From Magicicada septendecula (lineage: Eukaryota; Arthropoda; Insecta; Hemiptera; Cicadidae), in assembly GCA_034769895.1 (NCBI GenBank), contig JAWRYS010000671.1, positions 310,001 to 374,000 of the forward strand: a DNA stretch of 64,000 nt. Direction: 5' to 3'. Every line of letters begins with the position of its first letter. Position 1 is the stretch's first letter. Below are positions 1 through 11,659 of the stretch, one piece after another. The position numbers and the translations under genes were made by a program. Below the pieces are notes generated by a model, which saw nothing but the letters and a program-made list of their open reading frames with translations, had not been told where the DNA came from and searched no databases.

Positions 1-244
1 AAAATGTTTATTATCCTGCTCCACTCTATGAGCAGTAGAGAACTTGAAATGCTACTTATCAGAGTACACAGTGAGAAGAGAATGGTATTGTTGTTTGACA
101 TGGGCTACTGCAGTGAATAAATACTAATGAAAGTAAGGTACCATTCTGTAATACACAACTTTATTGCATGTATTCCTGTGAGTCCTGGCTCAGACATCTA
201 TGCAGAAATGTTGATCATAAAAAAAGCTAGTGTGAACAAAGGCG

Positions 245-443
<199 letters not shown>

Positions 444-627
444 TCATTATTAAATAATTTTCTTAATTAAACTGTATTAGACACCTCTAGTTCTGCATTA
501 CTAAACATGACAGTATCTGACTACTTTGGCTTTAGATGGTCTTGTTCACGTTTAAAAATATTTATAGCAGAATTCATCTCTACTGTTACAGTGAAACATT
601 TATACTGTATGCTTATTATTGTAACAG

Positions 628-788
628 GTGTACATCCTCATGATGCCAAATCTTGGAATGACAGTTCACTGACAGAGCTACGAGGTATTGCTGAGAATTT
701 AGAGTGTGTGGCAATTGGTGAATGTGGTCTGGATTACAACAGAGATTTCTCTCCCGCTAGTGTGCAGCAGCAGGTTTTTGAAATACAG
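628..788 (+). CDS. TatD-family nuclease, internal exon a
   Basis: This is an internal coding exon of a TatD-type metal-dependent DNase / 3'-5' exonuclease. It is flanked by an acceptor (gtaacag, AG at 626-627) and a donor (CAG/gtacag at 789). It enters in phase 1 and leaves in phase 0, coding about 53 residues. Visible family motifs are GVHPHDA near the start, which follows the first beta strand, and IGECGLDYNRDF, which holds the metal-coordinating Glu and the Tyr/Arg of the TatD active site. The first metal motif (HxH) would be in an upstream exon outside the window. The match to bacterial TatD is closer than to the TATDN1/TATDN3 branches, judged by the later GITGYICKD and ETDSPF motifs. The frame stays open for about 40 codons upstream of the acceptor, but that extension looks like intron. 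Confidence 0.88.
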
Positions 789-2257
789 GTACAGTATACA
801 CCTTTAGTTCCCAGTATTTTGCTGTCTCATACACTAAGTAACACAAGATACATCAAATTTATATTTTAAATGTTTAAAGCAATTAAATCTGTAAAAATAG
901 CCAACAAAGTAAGAAGTTGCATGTATGAAGAGAATATCTGAAAACTCATTATTGCATGAAAATCAAATGTAGTGAACAGTGGACAGTACAGCACAAGAAA
1001 ATTACAGTACATGTAAATACTTAAGTGGATTTTCATATAGTTATACATTTAAAGAAAAACATCATAACAGGAACATTACAGTGTATGAACTGATGATGAA
1101 ATTTTAATATTTTGAAAAGGCCTTATTCGTTAATTTGAAGATGGAATTTTACTGATTTTGGTGGTGTGTATATAATAACATTAAATATAATTGACATTAC
1201 ACCTAATTTAATAATTTGTATGAGTTTGCCATTATACATGCATCAATATGTATTAATGAAGTATGCAATTTATGGAGTGAAATAGTGGTAAAGTAGTAAC
1301 ACAGTTTCTTGAATGGATTATTTCTGCTGTTGTAGAGGTAATAAAACATTGCCAGTAACTCTGTTAAATAACTGTTTAGTATATTTTAAGAAGAAATTAT
1401 ATAATTTCATGTCTGATTTATTAGATTGTGAGTTTAAAGAGATTTTATAATGGCAGCTGGGGATGTTTATTGCTTGTAATTTTATATGGTTTATTAAAGA
1501 TGTTTAAATTATCAGAATGGCTTTCTGCATGCTGTGAATGGAAGATGTTCTGCGAAATCCGATTGAACAGAATACAGTTTGTATTATGCACTTGTCTGTA
1601 CAAATTTATATTATGTCATTATGTCTCACAGGCTATGCATTTGATTCCAAATGATTTATGTCACCTGATTTTCAGTGCCAATGAGACAGATTGAAACAAA
1701 AATATGAAAGTGAATTACTAATCAATGTGAAATTATTGTATATTCCGTGACATGTTCTTATTTCAGCTACAGATGTTGTCTGAAGAGTGCTTATGGCTTA
1801 AGTGCCATTATTATCAAGCTTTAGATTTGAAAAACATTACAACACTTGAAAATAGTACGTTATCACATTGCCAGAAGTTCTTGGAATTTTGTTCACATTT
1901 GCGCTGTACTAAATAGAGTAGCTAGTTAGTACAATATTATATAGGTCATCTCTCTCTACTTATGATTCTGAAACTCCATTAAGTTTGATTTTTTAGACTG
2001 ACAGATTTTTGCCCAGATCGAGTTTCTAATCTCAAGAGTAACAAACAATAATTTAATGTTCATAATTATAGGTTTGTGTATCCATTAAGTAGTATTTTGC
2101 AAGAAAATAATATGTTTTTGAATATATTTTGAATGTTTTTAGTATTAACCTATTTAAATGGCTGTCAAGGTTAAAAAAAAGGTTAAGTGAAAGCATCAAG
2201 AAAACATTTTTAAATGTTGAAAATATGTTTGAAAGCTTATAATGTATTGAACAAAAT
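789..2257. other. Intronic sequence without recognisable features
   Basis: AT-rich intron 1 sequence after the donor at 789. No exon, transposon end or RNA gene was recognised on either strand. Confidence 0.5.
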
Positions 2258-2265
2258 GTGCGTGC

Positions 2266-2315
<50 letters not shown>
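2258..2315. repeat. (TG)n microsatellite
   Basis: TG repeat with a GTGC-variant left edge (gtgcgtgcgtgcg), about 58 bp. The sequence from 2316 to 2875 is AT-rich and featureless. A 66-codon open frame at 2592-2792 matches nothing I know. Confidence 0.97.
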
Positions 2316-2317
<2 letters not shown>

Positions 2318-2875
2318 AACATACTCACAGCACATTCAGACTTCCATATAATGAAAAATTTAATTTCTTCATTTTTGACCTAACAATTTTTCCTTCATGT
2401 AATTGATTTTACATAGGAATTTATTTCTCTTCGACAGTGTTATGTTTATATACAGAAAAAAATTGTCTATACATATCTCCAACTCTGAATAAATAAATGT
2501 TGATGTTATAATATCTAATTCATTTGACTTAATGAAGGAAATTTTAAGCCATTAATATTACTAACCTGTGGCTGAGTAGTAAATTTTATATATGAACAGT
2601 AACACTCTTCTGATGTTGAACCCCTATTCTACTCTAGAACTGGTTGTTCCTCATTTTCAGTCAACTACAGACAAAGTCTGCATTGGTGCCGTAATAAGGG
2701 ACATTAAAGGAAATCCACCCCATTCCATAATTATCACCAGCAAGTTTTGTTTATTAAAGCATATAGAGTACAATCAGTCATATGCGTACTAACTTTAATT
2801 TTGTTTTTTAAGTAATTTTAACACAAGTACAGTATTTTGCAAGTTGTTACTGTATGTGTTTGGGTTTTTTAAATA

Positions 2876-4209
2876 CGATGTGTGATTGGAAAGTTTTAAG
2901 ACAGGTGCCGCCACTGCTCTACAGGAGGGGCTAGGTTTGCCCGCGGGTGTGGAAGGGGAAGCATGTTTTGTCGTTCAAATGTCGTGAAACGATCACCGCG
3001 ACATCTTTGTTCAGTAGAGAGTGGCATCCTGGTGAGTGAGGACATGTGATTGGGTCTTGGCGGATTTTTGATTTTGCAAAATGGATGAAAAAATGGAACG
3101 AGTTTAAACTGGAATTTTGTTTTAAAACCGGGAAATCAGCTTCGGATACTTATAAACTCTTACAAACAGCTTTTGGGGATAAATGTCTGAGCCGGTCAAA
3201 TGTTTTTATCTGGTTCAACAGATTCAAAGATGGCCGTGAATTAGTCGAAGATGACCCCCGGTCCAGCCGGCCTTCGACTTCAAAAACCAGCGAAAACATT
3301 GTGAAAGTTCGTGATTTAGTGCGCTCTGACCATAGACTTACAATTAATTAGAGGGATGGCTAATGAACTGAATTTAAGTTTCTATGCAGTTCAGTCAATT
3401 TTAAGTGAAGATTTGAACATGCATCGAGTGTCCGCAAAATTCATTCCAAAATTGTTGTCAGACCAGCGGAAACAATACCGACTTGAAGTGTCCCAAGAAT
3501 TGTTTAATCGGGCCGAAACTGACCCAGATTTGTTAAATAGGGTAATTACAGGCGACGAAACATGGGTTTATGGGTATGACCGAGAAACAAAGACACAATC
3601 ATCGCAGTGGAAGGGTCCAAGTTCGCCACAACCGAAATAAGCGCGACAAAGTCAGTCGCATGTGAAGACAATGTTGGTGGTTTTTTTTCGATTCTACGGG
3701 TATTGTGCATCACGAATTTGTCCCTAGGGGGCAGACAATCAACCAGGAATACTATAAAAGTGTCTTCAGCATTTGCACAAAAATTTGTGGAAGAAAAGGC
3801 CTGCACTCTGGCGAGACAAGAATTGGGTCCTCCACCATGACAACGCACCGGCTCATCGTGCATTCTCGATCACGGAATTTTTGACCAAATTCAAAATTCC
3901 TGTGCTCCCGCATCCCCCCTATTCCCCTTATATAGCCCCTTCCGACTTCTACCAGTTTCCTAAATTGAAAATTTCGCTGAAAGGGGACCGATTTGACTCA
4001 ATTGAAGACATCCAGGCAAATATGGAGAGGGTTCTTAAAACCCATAAGAAAGAAAATATCCAGAAATGCTTCCATAAGTGGAAACACTGTTGGAGTCGGT
4101 GTGTTCAGTCAGAAGGGGACTACTTTGAAGGAGATCCATCACAATAGCCTGTAAGTACTGCCATTTTGAAATTACAAGCCCAGTCTTAAAACTTTCCAAT
4201 CACACCTCG
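2876..4209 (+). mobile_element. mariner-type DNA transposon, full length, inactive
   Basis: A 1,334-bp element bounded by inverted repeats of about 27 bp. The left end starts cgatgtgtgattggaaag; the right end ends aactttccaatcacacctcg and is its near-perfect reverse complement. The element is flanked by TA at 2874-2875 and 4210-4211, the target duplication of the Tc1/mariner superfamily. Length, terminal structure and the transposase inside (see 3081-4147) fit mariner proper. It sits in sense orientation inside TatD intron 1. The reading frame is broken, so the copy cannot make its own transposase. Confidence 0.95.
3081..4147 (+). pseudogene. mariner transposase (D,D34D), frameshifted
   Basis: Remains of a transposase of about 345 residues that would bind the flanking inverted repeats and cut and paste the element. 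The likely start is ATG 3081 (MDEKME), followed within eight codons by a frameshift. Recognisable blocks in order: FCFKTGKSASDTY and the paired helix-turn-helix region ending FKDGRELVEDDPRSSRPS; a second frameshift near 3345; MANELNLS; then TGDETWVYGYD with the first catalytic Asp. A TAA follows SSPQPK at about 3638, with at least one more shift in a T8 run near 3680. The last block (3773-4147) keeps HHDNAPAH and YSPYIAPSDF, so the second and third Asp are 34 residues apart. All three catalytic Asp codons survive although the frame is lost. Confidence 0.9.
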
Positions 4210-4354
4210 TATAAACATGAATACAGTAAATAATATTACTGTGAGTTAGTTTAAATACTACTTGTTTATTAATACACATTTATTGTTCTCTCAAATAATT
4301 TAACTTTTTTTTTCCGTATCGGCCATCTAGGGACCACATGCCAATTTCAATTCT

Positions 4355-4870
4355 TTACTCTTTGTTCTTTCCTTTTTTCCAATACTCTTTCATCTTCTCA
4401 CTGTGTCTCCTCATCCTGTCTTCAGTCCACTTTGAACCTGGGTTTTTCTCTCTCCTACCCTTGACTCCCTCCATTTTTAACACTTTTGCCCGAAAAACTT
4501 CTCCTTCAGTTGCTTCTTTTGCGTGTATATTATTTTTTTCTAATTCCTTTTGGACTTCTTTAATCCAACTTGATGTTGACTTCTTCCCCCACATATATTT
4601 GAAGATTTGCTTTGTCAACCTATTGTTGTCCATTCTATATAAATGTCCAATAAATAATAGTCTTCTTTTTCTCATTGTTTCTGTTTTACTTTCTATACTT
4701 TGATATATTTCATCATTGATATATTTAATTCTTAATTTCCAACCTTCCGAAGTTTTTTCCTAATAATTCGTCTTTCAAAAATTTGTAATTTGTCTAAATT
4801 ATAATTCAATGCATATAGGCTTTCTGGCTTCACTACTGTACTGTAATGCCTTATTTTCGCATTTTTAGAT
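4355..4870 (-). pseudogene. LINE C-terminal fragment (endonuclease-RT tail)
   Basis: Minus-strand remnant of the region downstream of reverse transcriptase in a non-LTR retrotransposon. Recognisable pieces are ALNYNLDKLQIFERRIIRK (about 4765-4825) and, after a frameshift near 4750, KRRLLFIGHLYRMDNNRLTKQ (about 4610-4672) followed by the basic tail to 4355. This matches the usual order ERRIIRKI, then RLxFxGHLxRM, in arthropod endonuclease-RT proteins. No target duplication or poly(A) tail was identified, and RT motifs are absent. The stretch 4871-5366 shows nothing else, apart from the TSD half at its end. Confidence 0.7.
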
Positions 4871-5664
4871 ATGCTCTTTTTATTGTAAATATCTTTAGTT
4901 ATACCATATGCCTAATTTAATAAAATTAAAAAGTTAATTTAACTTTTATTATATACGATTATTGAGAAAAAGTTTATGGATTCGTTATGGTTTTTTATTC
5001 TTCATCCCTCCATTACCCTGGGTAATTAGATAATCCTTTCTGCAACAGCAAAATATTCTGGTACTTGCATTAATTCCCTTAATACAGTGTAAAATTCCTG
5101 TGGATTTACGATACTCTCAGTATTGGTAAGTGCTTTTTTAGAAGCTAAAGGTGGTGGAACCCATGCCTGAAATGTGGAGGGGGAGGGGGTTATTGTCTAC
5201 AGTACATGGTAATTTTTAATCTATGGGTAATGCAAAATTAGAGGACTTATAAGTCGTAGGCAGAATTCAGAAATAACAAGACAATTAATTTACATTAAAA
5301 ATTGTTAACATTCAATTATTTTAGTTTACTAGTTATCTGATATTCTAATAGAAATGGAATCAACTTTGTAACGAAACAAACAAATTTAAATAAATAACTA
5401 CTTGCCAGAATCTTACCTACCTTATGCGATCTGCCTTGCGTAACGTACCTTCAATCACCATCAGAAATTTATTGGGCCGCCACCTATATTTTTTAAGGAA
5501 AATATGGAAACCTTAACACTCTTTCCCTTAAATAAAAAAAAAAACTTGGACAATTTTGCTATCTGACCTCCCTTAATTCAGAAAATCCTCGATTTGTTAG
5601 ACGAGTTTTTTCAGCACAGAGTATAGGAAATGGTTCATGGCGAAATAACTACTCTAACACATAT

Positions 5665-7597
5665 AACTCTTCTTTTAATACTCTTTTGTTTATCTCAGGG
5701 TTCAATTCAATAAAATCAATACTTCATTACTTTCTAGTAGTTAATTTATTAACAAAATATCATTATATATCATCATATTTTATTGTACACATAATTATTA
5801 CTATAAATATTAATTTATGCACATTTAACGAATTTAATAATTCTTCAATCTCTAAAACTTTACTTCTTACTATATTTCATTCTTCAACATTTAATCAACT
5901 TAAGTTTAGTACAACATATTGTATCATAACGGATTCATTTAAAATCAAAGCGATTGTAATATAGATATTTTATGAAATACTAGACTTCCTACGATTTTCT
6001 CAATGGGTTTCAACATGACCTTACTTATAATGAGGTCTCTAAATTAATACTTTAAATAAAATTCTTTAGTGAGTTCTTTTAGTGAATTTCTTTAATGAGT
6101 TCTTTTAGTGACTTTCTTTAGTCAGTTCTTTTAGTAAATTTCTTTAGTGAGTTCTTTTAGTGACAGACAAGTGAGTGTAAAATTAAATTAGTACATAACA
6201 AATTTACTTTTGGTACGAATTATCCATGTCTTGTAGAGGTCGCAGGTGTGGTAAGTTACGCTTCTTGATCAGCATTTGGAGTATTGATGATAAGTCACCT
6301 CCAGAATCTCGAGTGGTCTGCGTGGACGTCACTGTAGCCCTTCACATATACAGCACATTACACAACGCGTGTTCGTATTGGATTTATGGCGAGTCTAAAT
6401 TATTGTTTCTATTACTTCGGTTATTCACTGACATTCTGTAAAACATATACTCGCGATATTGTTTAAAGATGTATGTTACACTCGGTTTTCTGGTTTGTTT
6501 AACTGATACAGTTGACGGTAAGTTACTGTTATTCGTTCACGACAAATTTTTATACTACATTGTTCGAATTGCTAATACCGCTGTTGTATTGCGTTTCACT
6601 ATCAGATACTGTAACACGATCACAAACTCGAACTCTAGAAAATGTAAACAGTTCATATCGTATCGATATTTTCTAAGTCATTTATTTATGAACTCCCGTA
6701 ACACTTTTGTCACGCCTTTTACTTCCGATTCCTTCGAAAATTCAGTAAAGACTCCTCTTTTGCGTCTCTGTTGCTTGCCTATATCGAACATGAGAATTTC
6801 CCCACTAGACTTCTGATTTCAGCGATGCCGTTTCCTAATTGGCTCTTTTTTGTACAGCCTACTCCAGAGACCACCTACTTTTTCAAAGGTAAGTTCTGAT
6901 AGGTCTTCTGATTCCCACCAAACTCTTCTCCTGGGTACTGGGTCAACGGCATTTCCGAATACTCTGGTAATAAATCTAGCTGTCATATCTCTTAGTCTTC
7001 ACAAACACAATCCTTCGATTTCTCTTCCAACAGCTGCCTCTCCAATTAGTTGCGCCTATGATATTATCTTTTCTTGAACAAAGGCCTCGCCAACTCTCTC
7101 CGTAAGTATTTTTTTTTGTCTGGTTCCAAGCAAAAACCTATCCCTTTAGTTTGTGCGTTAACCTCGAGTACGATTTCTTTCCTGGTATCATAGTATTGTT
7201 CCGTTGTATCCTCTGTTGATGCGTTCAGTCAAGGAACACCCTTCATTGTTTTCTGTCTGTAGTTGTTATGTTCGTGAACCTTTCATCCTTTGTCAGAACG
7301 AAACATTTCTCACTTGATGAGTTTATTCACACCCTCACATACTTTTCTCCGGATTGTAAGCTTTTATTCACTGGCGTTTTTTCTAGATACCCAGCAGAAT
7401 AACCTTGTCTTTCTAACACGTGGCCACTTACTTCACTAGATTTATGGTGTGTCAATCAGACTTGCGTAGACGGCAGCGGACGGCTTTCACCCGTTTTTGT
7501 TCTCCACACTCCTACGAATAACTCCATACATCAATTTTCACCACGTTCAATGACACTTACCTTAACTAAAAGAAAGAAATTTTTTTTTTGGCATTAT
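5665..7597. mobile_element. Unclassified 1.9-kb insertion in the left LTR
   Basis: The uninterrupted LTR copy reads taacacatattt. Here acacatat occurs on both sides (5657-5664 and 7598-7605), so this segment entered with a target duplication of 4 to 8 bp. With a 4-bp CACA duplication the element would run TATAACTC...GCATTATA with short inverted ends, which would suit a solo LTR. With 8 bp a hAT-type element is possible, but no hAT ends are visible. It contains a 26-bp tandem repeat and no convincing protein. Confidence 0.6.
6069..6166. repeat. Short tandem repeat, ~26-bp unit, about 4 copies
   Basis: Successive units of gtgagttcttttagtgaattt type with small changes (gtgag/atgag/gtcag). It lies inside the 1.9-kb insertion. 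Confidence 0.85.
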
Positions 7598-7751
7598 ACA
7601 CATATTTATTCTGTTAAAACAAATCTCATTTATTTTACTCAATTAATGTTAAATTTCTTTCTCCCTTTCTCTTACTTAATTTTGTTCTCTCTACTATGCT
7701 CTAGGATATAACATTTTACTATACTAACCTCTATATACAAACCAGTACTTT

Positions 7752-9454
7752 GAACCCCCCCCCCCTTTAAGGGGGGTAGGTAACTTAATTTTTTAAAAGT
7801 AGACAGTTGGTCTAGATGGAAGAAAATTGTAACTGGGCCCATACACGGTGACAGGACTTGAAAATGAAACTCTCATGTAACAATAGCGAATTTGCATATT
7901 TATTGGTGTTCTTGTTTATAACATTTTCTCTTTATAATATCCATCTTTCTTTTACAACATCTCTCTTTAATAAATTAATAATAATAATTTAATTCATGTA
8001 TAATATCTCTCTGTAACAACAAGGGTGTTCTTTCATAATATTTCTCGTCAATGATTTTAATATTTCTTTATAACATTTCTTTTTAATAAGATTAATGTTC
8101 CTCAATAATGTTTGTGTTTAATAACATTAACATTTCCTTTATAATATTTCTCTCTAATAATATCAAGAATTTATTTAGAGTACTTATAGTTAAGAACACC
8201 AGAATAGGATATTATATTACAGTTTGGAGTGTCATATACACATATAATTTGTAGGATATTATATTACATTATTCTTTGTAAGTGTCAAATCTCATATCTT
8301 CAATGCAATTACTGTATTATCTGACATGTCTTATATGTATACACCTTGCTACCTCAACTCTTATTTCTAACCATGTCGGGACAATACACATATACATACA
8401 TATATTCACACTTCTACATACATACACAGACACACAATTATTTTATATCAAGTGAACAATCTCCAGTAACAGCACCCACCCAAATTAATAGTTCTCCAAG
8501 TAACACTTTGATTCACCCATGATTCATCAATGTGCAAAATTGCAAAGTACTTTTTCCTTTTAAAGTTACCCAATATCATTCTGAAACATAACTCCAGTGT
8601 ATGCCTCACTGGTTGGCATAACCGATTCACTCAGGTGTAATTTACCAACTATTTGAATGTAGGAAGCTATCCTGTCATTAACAATAGGGAACAGCATGCA
8701 TGAATATTTGAAAGACCTATTGCAACTCATCATGGCCGGTTATTACACAGTCAAAAACAATTTTACACCTGCATGGTGCATGTTCTTACCAAAACTTACA
8801 AGTTCACAGATTTAAGTCTACAATTCATAAGATTGTTCACAGGTTTTGCTGTTTAGAACTGAACAACTGTGTAAGGTGTCTGAAGTTAGTAATAATGGAG
8901 AGATCCCACCTGAGTGTCCAGACTGTAGGATGAGTTTCGGTCCTGAGTGATGCCGGTAATGTCGAGTGGATGGTCCTTTCTAGATGGGACTAACCATTAT
9001 GCTGGATTGCTGGATGCAGTACATGGGCTGGCGGCGTGGAGGAGACTAGACGGCTTGCTCTCTGCTGATGATGGTCATAATCGTCGTCACCCCATCCTCC
9101 CGATGGGTCGAGAACCCTGAGACGCTTATAAATTAAACTTGCATAATAGAAGCACATACTAAATGCATGTCCCAGCCGCCAGTCCCCGAAGTGTTCACTT
9201 CGACAGTTAAGAAAGTAAAGAAAAAATGTTTGTCTTGGCTAAAACACGAGGCTTCAGAAGGAGACGGAAAAGTACGTAATCAGCTGATCCAGAACCTGCC
9301 ACACAAATATTGTCAGTCAAGGTCACCGCCAACTAGTTTGCTCTATACAACAACACTGCTCGCTAAGGCACCCACTTTGCTCAGTAGACGACAATTCCGA
9401 AGGTTGTGGCCCTCGCGCGCGATTTTTCAAATATGCCGAACATATTTCGGCACA
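7752..9454. mobile_element. Unclassified 1.7-kb insertion in the left LTR
   Basis: The intact LTR reads agtacttttacg. Here ACTTT stands at both edges (7747-7751 and 9455-9459), so the segment is an insertion with a 5-bp duplication. It begins gaac followed by a long C-run and ends after a small perfect hairpin (tgccgaa/ttcggca, 9434-9452). It includes a transposase-like remnant on the minus strand (8448-8630) and a duplicated ggatattatattaca motif near 8207 and 8254. The family is not recognised. Confidence 0.6.
8448..8630 (-). pseudogene. DDE transposase fragment (small remnant)
   Basis: A 60-residue open frame with FAILHIDESWVNQSVTW. This resembles the box around the first catalytic Asp (IxYxDExWVNxxHT) of a transposase family common in hemipteran and other insect genomes. 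The preceding residues (LCFRMILGNFKRKKYF) fit the linker before that box. Only this box is left. The segment at 27836-28230 appears to hold the N-terminal half of the same family. Confidence 0.45.
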
Positions 9455-10191
9455 ACTTTTACGTTTTATTTTCCCCTTTTTTCCCACACACACTCTCTCA
9501 CTTGTTACAAATTTTTAATACCCCCGTTTTGTTTAATGAGCTCTAATTATTGTTTTACGTTACTTCGCCCCAAAATAGTTACTCTTTCTGTTTCACTTAT
9601 CTGCCCACGTGCGAGCCGCCATTATTCGTCCTCACTTTCACTGCCCCTTACCACACCACGAACTGTTTTAATTCTTCACTTACAATATTCATTTTAATTT
9701 CTTTGCACTCTCTTTACATTTTCACCCATTTTGGTAGGTCTAGGCTACTTTTATCACTTCGACCTACTGAAATGATGAGGCTAATATTATAACGTCGGCT
9801 ACCACTGAACTATCGACTATACTGTTTTACTAGTGGTGATGAACTGGGCTGTGTTGCTCGCGTGGTTGCATAATTGCCAGGCGTTAGGCGTCACCCACAT
9901 GGTGTTCAAAACGGTGTAGATTTTATAACGCCTTCTCTGATTGGCTGTTTCCATCGAATGTTCCAGCAGCTCGGCTAAAGAATATCTTTTAATTTCCCAC
10001 GTGGTTGATTCTTCGAATTTCCAAGGTGTATTTTTCTGCGAATTCACATTCCGGTACCAAGTCTTACCTCCCTCGACGATACAAACCGTTCACAAAAGTC
10101 ACACACTGGGTTGGTATAAAGTGTTGCCTAGCATGGTTTGCTACTGATTATTAAATATAAAAACCCTATCCCTTAGATTTGTCCCGTTACA

Positions 10192-10238
10192 ATACCCCCC
10201 CAATGAGAGGTTTTATGCCGAAGCATAAAAACTCATTG
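10192..10238 (-). promoter_or_regulatory. Polypurine tract and cUUCGg hairpin before the 3' LTR
   Basis: On the element (minus) strand a G7 tract followed by TAT directly abuts the LTR start TGTAACGGG; this is the position and composition of the plus-strand primer of reverse transcription. Immediately 5' of it is an inverted repeat (10201-10238, arms caatgag...tttatgc and gcataaa...ctcattg). In RNA sense its loop is UUCG closed by C-G. The same hairpin recurs at 61598-61639. Confidence 0.75.
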
Positions 10239-11403
10239 CTAAAACCAAAGGGGACCAGCGAGGATATGGCTCCACGACCCCCCTTAAATTGTTATACTCA
10301 AGGGTAACTTACCCCCTAGTCCGGTGACTGCGGTCGCACCTGCATGACTTTATTGGACTTCCTTCTCAGGATCCCAACACCATAAAACCACACAGGCACG
10401 TGACACCCCTGCCCTGACGCACTGGCCAGCACAGGTATGCCACCACAGTATCACCAGACACTGTAACAATTAATAAAACATCAATAGATGGCCTTTCACA
10501 ATACCATATCCTCAACTGATTTGGCTTCCTCTTAGTTGTACTGGTTTGTCTTTAGCAAAGTACTGGTTTTTCTACTTAACTGTTAATACACATCTACATT
10601 ATTTAAGATATATATCCTTAACATAAACATATTACATTTGATATCTTTATCTCTGTAACATACTGCAACCTTACAACAATTATACAAATATATTATCATA
10701 TTCTCAACGCAACTATAATCTGTACTACACCGGCCAGGTCGCAGGATTAGGTTTCTCGTTGCGTCAAGTATAAGTGGTTGCACAATAAGTAAATAATTTT
10801 TAAAGAGGAGTGAGATGTTGTTGACATGAAATAATCAATTAAACCCGTTTCAAAATAATCATTCTAAGATTTATTACTTGATAGAAAAATATTTAACTAT
10901 TAAAATTTCAAACATTATACAAATAAATATTCACCTTTATAAGCTTTACAAATCTGTAACCTGCTATGCTATTCATAACATACAACAAAAATAAACACCC
11001 AAATAATCTTATTAACTAACCAAACATGTTAAACAAGTTATTTAAATTCTTTTTATTTGTGTGTCTGAAATTAACTCAAATTTTAATTAATGATAGCAAC
11101 TCATTTACCAACAAAATAATATTAAGATTCACGAATGAATTTATTCTTGCTATAAACACATAAAAATGATATTACATTTACTTCCAATCTCTTATTGATT
11201 TATACTGACACACCCAAAAATACAACAAAAGATTAGTATTTCTTTTCTACAAGTTGTTGTTAAATTACACTTTCTTATCTAACTACTATTTTACTTTAAA
11301 ATTCTAATTATTCTCTGTTCATATTTAAGTTCTTTTCAAGAGCTCTCTTCACAATAAAATATAATTGTTTTTTTATCACCTGCGTTTATCTGCTGTTACC
11401 ATT
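10239..11403. other. 3' region of the 20-kb element, first part
   Basis: Positions 10239 to about 10560 are similar to about 61640-61990 of the second LTR element (shared stretches around the gaccagc..aggatatg, ggtccggtgactg and cctg..ctgacgc motifs). The rest is AT-rich with no supported gene. Confidence 0.5.
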
Positions 11404-11415
11404 GCGCGCGCGCGC

Positions 11416-11505
<90 letters not shown>
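11404..11505. repeat. (GC)n-(TG)n compound microsatellite
   Basis: About 27 bp of GC dinucleotide followed directly by about 75 bp of TG. A second TG run lies at 11623-11657, inside the direct repeat unit. Confidence 0.97.
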
Positions 11506-11506
<1 letters not shown>

Positions 11507-11572
11507 TGTCCAGAATCCTGAGAGTATGATGATGTTGATGATGGTTATTCTGCTGCTGTGGTCGTTGTCTCA

Positions 11573-11623
11573 AAGTGTTGTTGTTGTTGATGCTCCAGAA
11601 TTCCTCCTTACATCTTGGTGTGG

Positions 11624-11659
<36 letters not shown>

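Larger units (their letters stand above)
5367..10191 (-). repeat. Left (3') LTR of the 20-kb element, split by two insertions
   Basis: Three blocks align in order with the intact right LTR: 5367-5664 with 24282 to about 24575, 7598-7751 with about 24571-24724, and 9455-10191 with about 24723-25459. The intervening 1.93 kb and 1.70 kb are later insertions with target duplications. A CCAAT and a TTATAAAA on the minus strand near 9922-9944 match the promoter of the other LTR. Confidence 0.88.

Noticed and set aside
2592..2792. 66-residue + frame in intron 1 as a possible missed exon
   Set aside because: Does not match the TatD domain, which is already colinear across exons a and b; no partner exon.
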